From: Anastatus disparis
Taxonomy: Eukaryota; Arthropoda; Insecta; Hymenoptera; Eupelmidae
Length of the DNA stretch: 64,000 bases
Reading direction: 5' to 3'
NCBI GenBank assembly: GCA_017163975.1
Contig: JAFFSR010000370.1
Span: 2,232,001 to 2,296,000 of the forward strand
A program made the position numbers and the translations under genes. The notes beneath the pieces were generated by a model. The model made no database searches. It worked only from the letters and a program-made list of their open reading frames with translations, and was not told the DNA's origin. Shown piece after piece: positions 1-11,247 of the stretch; position 1 is the first letter of the stretch; each line of letters opens with the position of its first letter.

Positions 1-185
1 GAATTTTTTTTATTGATGACAAGTAACTTTTTAAATATATTTTTATTTGTATTAAAACATAACAAAATGTCAATCAAATAACATTTTCATCAAAATAAAT
101 TTCAACGCTATGATTATCGAAATAAAAATTTTCATTTAACCATAATCTATCGTAACTATTATTCGTGTAATATATATATATATAT

Positions 186-238
<53 letters not shown>

Positions 239-1199
239 AGAATAATATATTTAATGAATAATCATTTCATTTAAAGAACAGTTAGATGAATTTATATATT
301 TATTATTGTGTAACATGAATTATTAAATGAAAGTTTTATTTAATTATCATTTAAAGAATAAACTACTTTAATTAATTTAATGAAAATAGATAAGTATTTA
401 AAACTTTACTTGTGAACAATTCTTCATAAATAACATTCATGTAACCTTAATCACATATTATATGAATTGTCATTTATGTAAGAATTGTTAAGAATTAAAA
501 GTATTAATAATAATTTCATTAAAGCAATAAAATTTTTATTAAGAAAAATATATTAATTTTTAGAATATATCTAATGACCTCATTTGAAAAATTATCATGA
601 CACATTATAAAAATATTCCTTTTAGTATCTTTTTAACATACATTTTATAAAATACAATCTTGAAGTTTTTTTTTATATTAAATTTTTTTAATAGTCAATT
701 ATAAAGATAGGGAAATATATGAAATATAGATAAATTTTCCTGATTATATCTATAGTTATGAATTCATATTTATGATCTGTCTAGATGAAAGTAAGATTTT
801 CATAAAAAAGTAAACATTTCAAAGAAAATTGACTTATGATTTGCAAAACATTTATTAAGAATGCGGGAAATAAATAATATTCTTTAATATCACTCTAAAA
901 TTTGTATTAAATATAATAATTGAAAATTACAATTATTCTATTAGATTGGATTTATTGTCGAAGTTACATTATATTTCACTCTAAATAATCTATACTTATA
1001 AAATTTACACAATATTTTAAATAAACTATGAAAATGATGATCACATATTTAATATTATTTTGAACTATTCAGAGTAGATGGGAGCAGTTTTGATTACCGA
1101 CCGAGAAGTGAAAATGTAATTCTATCATGAATAAAATAATAATACTGTTTTCAAAAGAAATTGTTATCAAATGCAATTTCTTATACATACATGATTGTA
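1..1199. other. AT-rich gene-free stretch with (TA)n
   Basis: No coding frame with recognisable content. A TA/TACA microsatellite lies at 169-235. The rest is strongly AT-rich with loose repetition of words such as TTTAATGAA and TTCATTTAAAGAA (240-400), like the interiors of the foldback elements seen later, but I could not define ends. Positions 1081-1199 are a copy of an interspersed repeat also present at 51395-51514. Confidence 0.6.
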
Positions 1200-2577
1200 C
1201 ACAGAGAAATGAAAATACCTAATAAAAATGTACTAACTTGAGTCAGTAAGATCAGTAGTCAAAAAAACATTACCAGTCGTTTTTTGATTGATACCCTAAC
1301 AACACAAAAACGTTTCAAAATCGTTTTTGAAACGTTTTTCGGTAAACTTATATACGTTTGTAAATTTCGACAAAAATACATATTCAAAACGTTTTTAAAA
1401 CGTAAAATATGTCCGCATATTTTAGATTCTCAAGAGTAATGTAACGTTTATGGAACGTTTAAGAAACGTTTAGAAAACGTTTTCTCGATGAAAATTTACG
1501 CAAGCTCAAATATCCAAACGTTTCCTTAACGTTTAAAAAACGTTTTATTTGGTAAAATTTTTTTCTCTATATAATAATTTTTTAGAATAATAAAATAAAA
1601 CGTTTAAAAAACGTTTTAGAAACGTTTGGAAATTTAAGCCAACGTATTTTTTCACCGAGAAAACGTTTTCTAAACGTTTCTTAAACGTTCCATAAACGTT
1701 ACATTACTCTTAAGAATCTAAAATATGCGGACATATTTAACGTTTTAAAAACGTTTTAAATACATATTTTTGTCGAAATTTATAAACGTATATAAGTTTA
1801 CCAGAAAACGTTTTTAAAACGTTTTTGAAACGTTTTGTGCTGTTAGGGTACTTAGTACATAAATTAAGACGACCTATATTAGTACATCTTTCAACGCGTC
1901 TTATCCCAAAAATTATTTGGTATAGTACCAAATTTCTTCGTACTACGGAACTTAATTATCTTATACTAACATATTACCTATATAATGCACACTGCAGCGC
2001 TGTCAAGTATAAAATTTCAATATAATTAATACTCAATAACGTAAAAACCATTAGATTGTAAAACAATTTTTGATAGTTCATAAATATAATGTAAATCATC
2101 TAATAAATAACAATTTTGAATTACTAATAATTAATTTTAAACTCAAAAGCTAACTATTTTGAAACGAAGTATGGCAGATAAACATGTATCGTTCTATTCC
2201 TTAAATATCATGAATTAGAAAATTAATTATCAGTAATTTAAAAGTGTTATATATTATATTATTAATTCTATATTTATGAATTTTTTATTCTTGTAACAGA
2301 AAAAGCTGCATTAAAAGAGAATAACAATCATATTTTCTGGAAAATTTTGCTTTAGAATTAAGTAGGTAAAATGTCAATTTTACTATCGAAAAAAAGACAC
2401 TAAGCATCGAAAATTTATGCTATTGCTTAATAATATAATAGTACCAACATTAGTCCCTAAAGTTCAAGCTATGTACTAATTGAAATCATATCGTCACTTT
2501 TATTCCAAATACTTTAGTACATAAATTAGATATACTAGATTTTGTACCAATTTCAACAGTACTTTCCTTTCTCTGTG
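1200..2577. mobile_element. CACAGAG-ended foldback element (family A)
   Basis: The ends are inverted: CACAGAGAAA at 1200-1209 and its reverse complement at 2568-2577. The left flank ends in TA. The interior is not coding; it consists of scattered degenerate words of the TTAGTACAtAAATTA type in both orientations (about 1850-1990 and 2440-2560). A second foldback (1294-1848) is inserted in it. Short TIRs and no ORF mean a non-autonomous DNA transposon at best. No clean target duplication was found on the right, so the boundaries are moderately sure. Confidence 0.55.
1294..1848. mobile_element. CCCTAAC foldback built of AAACGTTT words
   Basis: A near-perfect palindrome of about 555 bp. The left arm starts CCCTAACAACACAAAAACG and the right arm, read on the other strand, starts CCCTAACAGCACAAAACG. 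The arms stay alignable for roughly 240 bp to a centre near 1570. TA flanks both ends (1292-1293 and 1849-1850), which reads as a 2-bp target duplication. Inside, the self-complementary word AAACGTTT or a close variant recurs about every 10-20 bp. There is no coding frame. It sits inside the CACAGAG foldback. Confidence 0.85.
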
Positions 2578-2642
2578 CAGTTGTTAGTTCTAGGAAACGT
2601 CAAATACTGTTTTCAATTATGTCATCGATTATAACATGCCGA

Positions 2643-2934
2643 ATAATCATCGTTTTAGACTAAATGAAACTGTCAATTAACAAGCTTTAAACTCTTTTAT
2701 TCTTTTCGTGCGCATTCGGTTGCCATAAGAAAGTCAATAAGTAGAAAGTAGAGTAGCCGCCTGACGGTTAAATATGTAAAGTCATATTCGATGACTAACG
2801 GCTAGGGGGCTACCATGCTTTTCATCTATTTACTTTCTTATGGCAAGCAAACGCGTAGGAAAAAAATAAAAAAGTTTAGAGCTTATAAACTAATAGTTTT
2901 ATTTGGTTTAAAACGATGATCATTTGGCCTGCTT
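2643..2934. repeat. Long hairpin (about 120-bp arms)
   Basis: Inverted repeat: the left arm starts AATAATCATCGTTTTAGAC near 2642 and the right arm ends in GTTTAAAACGATGATCATT near 2933. Matching continues through TTGCCATAAGAAAGT versus ACTTTCTTATGGCAAG. The loop is at about 2765-2805. The element could be a small foldback MITE or a transcribable hairpin; nothing decides. Confidence 0.75.
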
Positions 2935-3271
2935 CTCACGTTCTATTCTATTCAGTGAACAGAGATATTTTATAGGTCGCAATAAAAAACATAAATAAAT
3001 TAAATTCAAAAAAAATATTATTTTGATCGCTTAAAAATGATAAACTGTTGGATTTCTAAAATCAGAATGAATTTCAATTGGAATTCTATCATAAATTTTC
3101 AATTGGAATGCCACCATGGAATCTCAATTTGAATTCATTAAGAAAAAGCAGAATTGGCTAGGGCTAGTTCATGCTACATTTGCTCAAAAATGTTTAGACC
3201 AATGATCATAAAGTTCGAAATCATTGTCATTTCACTGGAAAGTAAGTATTTGACTTTTTCGCAACACTATA

Positions 3272-4028
3272 CAGTACCAATCAAAAGTTTGGAAACATTT
3301 TTTTTTCAAAGACTCAAATTCAAATCGTGATATCTCGGAAACGCTTTGACGAATTTAAAAAATTCAAACGGCGTTTTAAAGATCAGACCAAATACTATCT
3401 TTTTATAAGCTGAAGAATATTTTAAACTCTTTTTTCACTTAATTTTTTAATGATTGAAAATTTACGTATTTTTTAATTTTAATCAATCAACTGTAACTTT
3501 TTGAAGAATTGATGAAATTAAAAAATTCAAAATCGATTGCAAAGTAGAGAAAATTTTCTGAAAGATTGTCTTAAATTAATTTTCAATATCTAATTCGTGG
3601 GCGGAGTTACAAGCGTGTGAAAATGGAGCAAATAAAAAAATAATTTTTAAGGTGTAATTAGATATTCTATATTTTTTTCGGCATCTATTCACGACTGTAT
3701 ATTGTAAATTCAATGTGTACGCAATTCATATATAAACTATAGTTGTAAGCACACCAAAACATGAAGAAACATGGAATATATTATTGCACTTGTAAAATTA
3801 TTTTCTTGTTTGCTCAATTTTGGCACACTTGTGACTCTGCACACGAAATATATATTAAAAATTTAATAAAGACAATCTTTTAGGACATTTTCTCTACTTT
3901 GCAATCAATTTGTCTGATCTTTGAAATGCCATTTGAATTTTTTAAATTTATCAAAGCGTCTCTGAGACATCACGATTTGAATTTGAGTTTTTGAAAAAAA
4001 AATGTATCCGAACTTCTGATCGGTTCTG
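3272..4028. mobile_element. Tc1-like palindromic MITE, copy 1
   Basis: Starts CAGTACCAATCAAAAGTTTG and ends with the inverted counterpart CTTCTGATCGGTTCTG. It is flanked by TA at 3270-3271 and 4029-4030, the Tc1/mariner target. The CAGT...AAAAGTTTGGA style of end is typical of Tc1-like transposons. The two halves are inverted copies of each other and no transposase is present, so this is a non-autonomous foldback MITE. A longer relative lies at 18724-19642. Confidence 0.8.
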
Positions 4029-4214
4029 TATAAAATATATTTGATAAATTTAAAAAAAAATTTATTTTTAGATACAGAGGTCCCGCACATAACTCGTGTA
4101 ATCTAAATTACATAGACTCGCGAACTTTACCAGTAATTTTCCACAACTTAAATGGTTATGATGCACATTTGTTAAGCGCTCATTTTTGTAGGTCGAGTGT
4201 TTCTTTTGCGCTGA

Positions 4215-6960
4215 ATGAAAGAAAAGAACATCTCTTTCACCAAATTCGAAGAGGATACAGATATGAATTTACGATTCCTCGATTCATTCAAGTTTATGCC
4301 ATTGTCTCTGGAAAAAATTGCATTATACTTGAAGAGACTTCACACTGTCGATCGAATATTTCATCAGGATGATGGATTCTCTTTTGAGGAAATCACTTTA
4401 CTGAAAAGAAAAGGTGTTTTTCCTTATGACTATGTGTCATCTTTAGATAAGCTTGAAGAGACCGATCTACCGTCGAGAGCAGACTTTTTCAGCATTTTGT
4501 ACGAAGATGATGATATCACTTTTGAGGACTATCAACATGCAAAGAATGTTTGGCAAGTTTTTTAGATCCAAACTCTTGGTCAATACCCTGATTAATTTCT
4601 TAAAACAGATGTATTGCTGTTAGCTGAAGTTCTTAAAAGCTTTGGAAGCAACTGTCTCGAGCCTTATGATTTAGATCTAGCTCACTATTATGCTACTCCA
4701 GGTCTGTCGTAGGATGCCATGCCTTAGTTCACTAAAGTAATAAATTTATTACATCTAGTAATCATAATGATGAATTAATTGATTAATCAAATTATTAAAT
4801 AGGTTAAACTGAAGCTTTTGATGGACATCGACATGCTCTTGTTCATCGAGCGTGGAAAACGGAGGTATAAATCAATGCTCAAATTGCTATGCGAAAGTAA
4901 ATAATCTATACGTAAAAGAGGGTCACAAGGCTGACGGAGACGAGAAATATCTCATGTACTTTGATGTTGAGCACTATATGGTTGGGCTATGACCAAATCT
5001 TCACCTTATGGTGATTACAAATAAGTGCTCGACGTTGATTAACCAAACTTTTTCGATGTTCCTAAAGATAACTAGATCGGATATATCCTCGAAGTTGATT
5101 TGGAGTACCCAGTTACGCTTCATGATGCTCGCCAAGATCTTCCTTTCTGTGATGAACACATGATTCAGCTAGAATCCAAATAGGAGAAGCTCATGACCAC
5201 GCTCCATAACAGAAAGCATATATACATTGCACAGCACTCCAACAAGCGCTTAAACATGAACTGTGACTCAAAAAAATTTATCGGATCTTGCAATTTGATC
5301 AGAAAGCATGGTTAAAACCATATATCGATTTGAGCAGTAAAAAGCGCAAGAATGCTAAAAATAAGTTCAAGAAGATGTTGTTTAAACTGTTTAACAATGC
5401 ACTTTATGACAAAACGGTGGAAAACAAGCGAAAACATGTAGATATTAAATTGATCTGTAAATTTATGATGCTGAGGCACTTATTTTTAAACCGAATTTTC
5501 ATAGTTGCACTATCCTCGGTAAAAATCTTGTAGCATCACAACTTACGGAGACAAAAATTTGTATTTGGAAACCTATATACGTAGGACCGTGCGTTTTGGA
5601 CTTGTCTGGAATACAAGTGTATAGGTCTCATTATGATTACATGCGAAATTATATTGTAGATAAGTGTAAAATATTGGACACTGATACTGTGTGAACGCCC
5701 AAGTATGTACGACCCTGTAGCCGTACGAAACTCGTAGATGCGCGCGCAAACACCCAAAAAGACTAAAGTGGTTGTACATGCAAACACGCGTGTACATGCA
5801 CATGCTCTCGCAAATGTGAGTGCACAGGGATCTGTCCCTCTCTTTTACCAAAGTAGAGGAGTGGGAGAAATATCAAAGAGAGTTGAAGCAAGCAGTGCGC
5901 GGAGCTCGCAAGCTTCGGCACTCTTGGATCTGCTATCCTCTTGTACGGACGCTTGCTTGCTCGAAGCACAATTGGTGTTTGGGCTAACATGTACCTCAAG
6001 CAAGTCATTGTCTTTTGTATCTTAGATTTTATATTTTGAATGAAGAATGAAGATCTTGTATAATCTTTATAATAAAGAGTGTATCTAAGAAAACAATCCT
6101 TTTTTTTCTATTAACCCATGTTAAGCCACGAACGTTAAGGCATTTGGTCTTCAACAATAACGAGCTTATTAATTAATACTCTAAAATTATTAACATTTTG
6201 CATACAAAAAAGGCCTGCTATAGCTAGGCATGCTAGGGTGCGCTAGCTATAAACGACTTTTAACAGAAATAATAAAACAATACAAAGAGTCTGTACAAGC
6301 TAGGCAAAGCGTGTAAGCTTGTAATGATTCTATTAATCGATTAAATGCCAAATGAAAGAGATATTCATGCTCTAAAATAATTAATTGATAAATAAAGATA
6401 ATTGTTTAAATCGAGTAATAAGAAAGGGACATTATAACTGACAGCCTAGTGTACGAGATCACCAGCGTCAACATATATGACATCATGAAGCAAGATATTC
6501 ACGAGTTTGATACATTTGACTATTTCGAGAATAGTGAATTCAACATGCCATGAATCCATAAGAAAATCATAAGCTTGATGAAAGATGAATGCAATGGTAA
6601 AATCATGTTGGAGTTTATTGGATTGAGAAGCAAAATGTTTTACGTGAGAGTTGAAAATAAGAAGCCTATCAAAAAGGCTAAAAGTGTCAAGAGCTCTGTA
6701 GTGAAGGCAACCATCATCTTCGAATATTATATCAAATGCTCACAAGAAAATGAAATTTTGGAATGAGAGCAGCGAAACATCAGATCTGATCATCATGTTC
6801 TGTTCACCGAGAAGTCTACAAAGATCGCTCTCAGTGGTGACGATGACAAACGGTGCATGCTGATTGGCTCTACGAACACTCTACCTTGGTGTCACTATTT
6901 GGAGAATCTAAATGCCATCGAAGAGTTGCAGGAAAAGTGGGGAGTTTCCACCGCATTCGA
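4215..6960 (+). pseudogene. Maverick/Polinton protein-primed DNA polymerase B (PolB1), decayed
   Basis: Remnant of a family B, protein-primed DNA polymerase of the Maverick/Polinton kind (DNA_pol_B_2), the enzyme that would copy the element. Pieces in order: 4215-4565 carries the family signature around [12 protein letters not shown] and KGVFPYDY; degenerate frames follow to about 5290; 5288-5530 carries WLKPYIDLSSKKRKNAKN and RKHVDIKLI; the frame continues to about 5686; after a 750-bp insertion, 6437-6950 carries TDSLVYEI and GLRSKMFYVRV. Stops and frameshifts are scattered throughout, so it is inactive. The insertion splits it at the catalytic DTDS motif. It differs in sequence from the - strand polymerase at 16.4-20.6 kb. 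Confidence 0.85.
5687..6436. mobile_element. 750-bp insertion inside PolB1 (unclassified)
   Basis: The polymerase reading stops at ...DTD (5678-5686) and resumes at TDSLVYEI (6437 on). ACTGATA (5680-5686) and ACTGACA (6437-6443) flank the insert as a near-perfect 7-bp duplication. The insert starts CTGTGTGAACGCCCAAG, has an AATAAA at about 6070 and is GC-richer in its first half, which is reminiscent of a solo LTR. It does not end in CA, so the class is open. No coding capacity was recognised. Confidence 0.55.
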
Positions 6961-7242
6961 ACCACCGCAAACCCACGAGAGAAGGGAGAAGAGATCTATA
7001 TGAGCAGCGTCTTCATATGCCAGAGCTTATTCAGCCAACTAAAGAGCCATTAAGAATATCTCCAATAATCATTGTAGAAAGAAGCCTGTATTAGAGACCT
7101 GAGTTACCAGAACCAGCAACTAAGAAGAGTAGAAATTTTTAAAAACTAGTTCGAGGTTAGTACAATAATTTTTTTTCTTCAAATTTTTTTGGCATATAAG
7201 ATTCTAAATATTAATATATTTTTTTTAATTGTCTTGTTATAG

Positions 7243-7542
7243 ATGGATCTTACTGAAATTAATAATATTGCTCAAGGAGGCTTTCTCCCAACCAAAAGGT
7301 TGACTGAACTTGATGAAGGGCACAATTACATGATATTCGCACTGCAAAAAGTGACTACTAAATATTGATGTAAAACTGTGATTGTTATCGACAATCAGTT
7401 TGATATATTTTTACCTAAGCGAATATCTGATGCTTTAGTGAAAAATGAAGATTTATTTAATAAGACGTCTGCAGCAGCAAACAAACTCGAACTATTCATG
7501 ACCTACAACGGTGATTACAAGATTGAATTTTCTTGTGTTTAA
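7243..7542 (+). pseudogene. Small Maverick-associated ORF, one stop
   Basis: A 99-codon frame beginning MDLTEINNIAQGGFLPTKR and ending in TAA at 7540-7542, with a single internal TGA at 7366-7368. Otherwise it is open, with a late segment KLELFMTYNGDYKIEF. The ATG is preceded by a pyrimidine-rich TTGTTATAG, like a 3' splice site. Its position just after PolB1 suggests an accessory gene of the Maverick. I do not recognise a catalytic domain and assign no function. It is better preserved than the polymerase next to it. Confidence 0.6.
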
Positions 7543-7814
7543 GTGATTAATGTACATAAGTGTGTTAGAATTTAATAGTATTAGTGTATATGTTATGATA
7601 AATATTAAAACTTTAGATGACTAGCTATTCTAGTCAACAAAGCATGTAAAATAAGTTTTTAATATAAATATTCTTTGATTACTCACTCAATTTGTGTGTT
7701 CACATTTATTTGATAATCCTTTATAAAAAAAATAACATTCTTTATCATACTTTAAAAGGGTCAATTTACTTTTTCAAAGATTTTATTATAATTAATACAA
7801 AATTTCATTAAATA
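7543..7814. other. AT-rich spacer between convergent Maverick genes
   Basis: No gene seen. It separates the + strand small ORF from the - strand integrase remnant and is where 3' ends of converging transcripts would lie. Confidence 0.5.
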
Positions 7815-8735
7815 TCTGTTTTATTAATCCAACTAATATGAGAATTGTCAAAACCTAGCCATTTCATAAATACTTTTTTACATTTGACAACATTTTTTAC
7901 GAAGTAAACGTCGGGATACTTAACTTTCTGCAATTTCTCTGCATAGGAACCACCAGAGCTAAGTTGATCTTGATAATCTTTCAAATGATACGCTGTTGGA
8001 TCAGTAGCTGCTATTCGTACAATTGTGAATATCTCCGGTTTTGAGTATATCTTTTCTCAAAGATGTGCTTCGCATTGCTAACTCGGACTTTGTCACCGAC
8101 CTTAAACTTTGTCTTATTTATGGTTCTGCGTTTATGAGTAAATTTCAACAAGACTTAGGTTTTATTAGCAGCTATTACATCTTTTGCTTTAATTTCGATG
8201 GTACGATGCTTACGTTTATTATAAGCTGCTATCAATTCAGGTAAGATATCCAACCATTTGTAATTACCACGTAAGCTGAACTTTTTCCACATAAGATTTT
8301 TTAAAGTCTAATTGAAACGTTCGTAGATCAATGCCTTCAGACTGCTGCTTGTTGAGTATAAATTAATCTTGTACTTGCGCATCAATTTTTGGAAATCTGA
8401 ATTATAGAGTTCCTTGCCTGTACCGGTGTGAAGATTCTTAGGCACTCTGCCTTTTGTCAATACATTTCATTGTTGTAGAAACTTCTACGCCAGTTTTATT
8501 TTTAACTGGGACTGTCCATGCATATCTGGAAAAAATGTCAATGATCGTAAGCATGTATTTGCAGCCTGTTCTCTTGAGTTGCATCTCTACCAGATCAGCT
8601 TACCAAGTCTCATCTTAACCTCGTTCATCAGAAGAGGATGGCGACGTCTGGCGGGTTTATGCAGCTCTTCTACAAGTCTTTTGCGTTCCATGGTCATAGA
8701 CTTAATGTTTGCTCAATTTTTGCGACTTTGCTTTT
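7815..8735 (-). pseudogene. Maverick/Polinton retroviral-type integrase, decayed
   Basis: Read on the - strand, the segment starts near 8735 with a phrase including LVEELHKPARRRHPLL. It continues with DLVEMQLK and TIIDIFSRYAWTVPVKNKTG (about 8590-8490), the region around the first catalytic aspartate of the rve integrase fold. The later part, to 7815, reads as the C-terminal half with several stops and frameshifts. The family joins the linear element to the chromosome. Its opposite orientation to PolB1 and its position next to other Maverick genes fit a Polinton. It is inactive by decay. Confidence 0.75.
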
Positions 8736-8799
8736 ATACTCTGAATATTTGTTATAATTTTAGCATCTTGGATTAATTTAATCTAACAATTCATTAACT

Positions 8800-9130
8800 C
8801 ATGTAAATCTTAAATGTCTATACTAATTTTTTTTATTTTCCTATCGTATTCAACTATTAACTTTTGCATTTCTAATTCAGATGTGACAAAACTATCTTTT
8901 GATCTATTAGTGACCGCGTATATACTCTGGACTTCGGATACAACCATACTTTGCAGAATATTAAAGTTAACTGCATCATTGGACTGCTGTGATGTGGCAA
9001 CATTACATAACTTCTTATTTTTTACATCAAACTGTCCACCTTTGCCAGTTTATAGCTGATGCCTGAAGGTTTTCGACTACCTTTGTTTTGTTTAAGATTA
9101 CGTTTAAATACGTCGATGCTCATTTTGATA
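8800..9130 (-). pseudogene. Maverick-associated structural-type gene fragment
   Basis: On the - strand a frame of about 75 codons is open, including NKKLCNVATSQQSNDAVN and QSIYAVTNRSKDSFV. It is preceded after one frameshift by GISYKLAK. This looks like the end of a larger Maverick protein by its place between the integrase and ATPase remnants. I cannot name the product with confidence. The + strand frame over the same bases is a shadow. Confidence 0.4.
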
Positions 9131-9273
9131 ATGTATGGTGTCGGTGTCTACACCTCAATATATATAACCAGCTCCACGTAACTCTTCGATGATTGAATGA
9201 ATTTCATATGTATGACTAGGATTTTCAGTTTCTCTTTCAGTAATGAGTAATCGAAGTCTATCAGCAAGTTTAT

Positions 9274-10138
9274 TTAAATTATCTCAGTATATGTAATCCA
9301 TTCTCGTATCTCCTCTTGCAATTTTATATCAAGGTAACGATCTTCCTCTTTTTTCCGATGAAAACAAAGATCTAATGATACTCTCGAATTTCGTGCTATT
9401 GTGCGTATGAATAGACTCACCACTTCTGTAGCGTCATTTGTGAGCATTAGTAATTTCAAGAATCTCTTTGTAATTAAGTATATTATTAATGTTTATCTGA
9501 CCTCTATCAGGATTTTTTGTAATTAATAATTCTAACAATCCTTTAGTTTTTGATTATTTTTTATCTTTTATACAAATGTTTCCAAAGAATAGATGTGAAT
9601 CACTAAATAAGCCACTATTACCTTCCTTGCGCACTCCATAAATTTTATCCAATTGTATTGATTTTTTCTCATTGAGCATACAAATGTATGCTCAATGAGA
9701 ATAATATGTTATTTAGCGATGAATCATCGTCTTCTTTTTTTGTGATTCTTGCTCATTTGTAACAGATTCGAATGTAATATCAACTTGTCGGGTAGTATCG
9801 CTTAATGACGCATGTATGTGATCATCATCATCATTGATGAATGAAGAGCAGGGAAGAGATGTCTGAAAGAAGGAATAAGTATCAAAGTTTTAGATGTATT
9901 TTTTTTTATCTTTTGCTATATCACGTATAAAATCATTATTTTTCTCAGTAGTAGCAACGAGTTTTTGAAGAGCATCAACGATGAGTTGGAATGTCTCGCC
10001 AAACGCTCTTTCAATATTCTCTTTTCCAAACTTTAGCAAGTTATATTTCCGCTTAACTGCATTACGTGCATGCACAAGGTGATTTAGAACATCTTTCTTT
10101 CGTTGAATATCAGCATTGTTGACAATTCAGCGTACAAT
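9274..10138 (-). pseudogene. Maverick-associated protein of unknown function, fragments
   Basis: Several - strand pieces in collinear order belong together. 9890-10075 reads ARNAVKRKYNLLKFGKENIE and continues with an amphipathic helical stretch. About 9540-9710 reads KIYGVRKEGNSGLFSDS and KGLLELLITKNPDRGQ. 9460-9520 continues with a YKEILEITNAHK-type phrase and 9274-9459 is the C-terminal remainder in another frame. The order is downstream of the ATPase remnant. The family recurs in insect Mavericks as I know them, but I cannot state the function; a virion structural role is possible. Confidence 0.45.
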
Positions 10139-10158
10139 AATAAATTGTTTTCTCGAAA

Positions 10159-10487
10159 CTATGTGCGTGCTATATTTATAGCAAAAAAATCAAAACTTTT
10201 TTCATATCTACCATAATTGATCGAACTATCCTTGTCGATCATCAAAAATTCGTATTTATCTTTAGTCCAACACTTGGAGCACAATGCTTTGAATTGGGCA
10301 TAAGTCTCGTCAGAATTGACGTGATCGTCATATAAATGTCTTAAATTAACGTCATCTTGTCGAAAAATCATCAAAAGATAGAAACAATCAACATCTTTGT
10401 GCCTGCCCATACAGAAGTAAGGTCTGATATTATATTGTTTTTCGCAGGCTACATCATCGAAAATCATGACTGAATTTGGAAGCGTAT
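10159..10487 (-). pseudogene. Packaging ATPase (FtsK/HerA-like), 5'-truncated
   Basis: The - strand reading contains NSVMIFDDVACEKQYNIRP, a Walker B-like strand, followed by YFCMGRHKDVDCFYL, RQDDVNLRHLYDDHV and FLMIDKDSSINYGRYEKSFD. These match the C-terminal half of the A32/FtsK-HerA genome-packaging ATPase carried by Mavericks and related viruses. The N-terminal half with Walker A is missing. A stretch also appears deleted between DCFYL and LMIFRQDD. The frame is open and fused upstream to a polymerase fragment (10488-10659), so the continuous frame is an artefact of deletion. Confidence 0.7.
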
Positions 10488-10659
10488 TATTGAGGGCTAC
10501 AAAGTTTATTTTTTGACTCACCGACGAATTAAGCCTGATGCCTTTGATTTCGCAAACACATCCCTCGACGCCATCTGGTGTCAAATATTTGTACCCGTAA
10601 AATTTTGGTTCTCCAGAGACTAATGATATAATACTCGTACCAAGACCATAACATGCCAA
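10488..10659 (-). pseudogene. C-terminal fragment of PolB2, fused in frame to the ATPase
   Basis: Reads SLVSGEPKFYGYKYLTPDG and VCEIKGIRLNSS, the palm/thumb-side segment that follows the catalytic motif in DNA_pol_B_2 polymerases. It is directly in frame with the ATPase fragment below it. Its missing N-terminal part lies at 16449-18249 on the same strand, on the other side of the LTR retrotransposon 10661-16430. The retrotransposon, plus a deletion of its 5' LTR and some polymerase, therefore separates the two parts. Confidence 0.7.
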
Positions 10660-10660
10660 G

Positions 10661-10751
10661 AATAAAGCTTCTCTTTTTTGTGTTACCTAATTAATTACAT
10701 CTTATATATTTTTAAAATCAGTGAAACCTCCTGATCCCCGAGGTTGTCACA
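10661..10751 (+). mobile_element. Truncated 5' LTR of gag-only LTR retrotransposon
   Basis: Only the last ~91 bp of the LTR survive, from AATAAAGCTTCT to GGTTGTCACA. They match the end of the complete LTR at 16341-16430 apart from scattered mismatches. Truncation begins exactly at the AATAAA hexamer, so U3 is gone. Confidence 0.85.
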
Positions 10752-10753
10752 AC

Positions 10754-10771
10754 TGGCGCAGCCAAAATTTC
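10754..10771 (+). promoter_or_regulatory. Primer-binding site TGGCGCAGCC
   Basis: TGGCGCAGCCAAAATTTC lies two bases after the LTR end. TGG pairs with the tRNA CCA end, and the site is of the TGGCGC class common in insect Ty3/Gypsy elements. The tRNA identity is not determined here. Confidence 0.7.
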
Positions 10772-11177
10772 AGTGAAAATTTTTGTATAGAGTCACGGGA
10801 TCGAAAAAAGTACTGTGCTTAAAATGAAAGAAAATAAAAACTGTGCTGTAAAAAAAGACTGTGCTTAAAATAAAAGGAAAAAAAAACTGTGCTTAAAGTG
10901 AAAGACAATTGGCTATGCCAGTAAAAAGAACCTTTTTCTACTCATGCGTTTCCACTTCGCCACGTGGTCGCCATTACGAACGACGCACACACGACAAGGC
11001 TGAAAGAAGGTGCTCTGGCGGCCATTTTTGTTCTAGGCGTCGCTTGGTATGAGGTAACCGCGACTTTTATTTTGCAGCAACATTTCTTTTAAAGTGCGTG
11101 CAGTAAGCAAAGAAATACATTTTTTTTCTTTCATTCTTTTTTTTGTGCCAAACGTTTTACTTGCACATTTTATATAT

Positions 11178-11247
<70 letters not shown>

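Noticed and set aside
5738..6025. 95-codon frame on the + strand and overlapping - strand frames
   Set aside because: They lie in the 750-bp insertion within PolB1, have no motif, and overlap each other on both strands.
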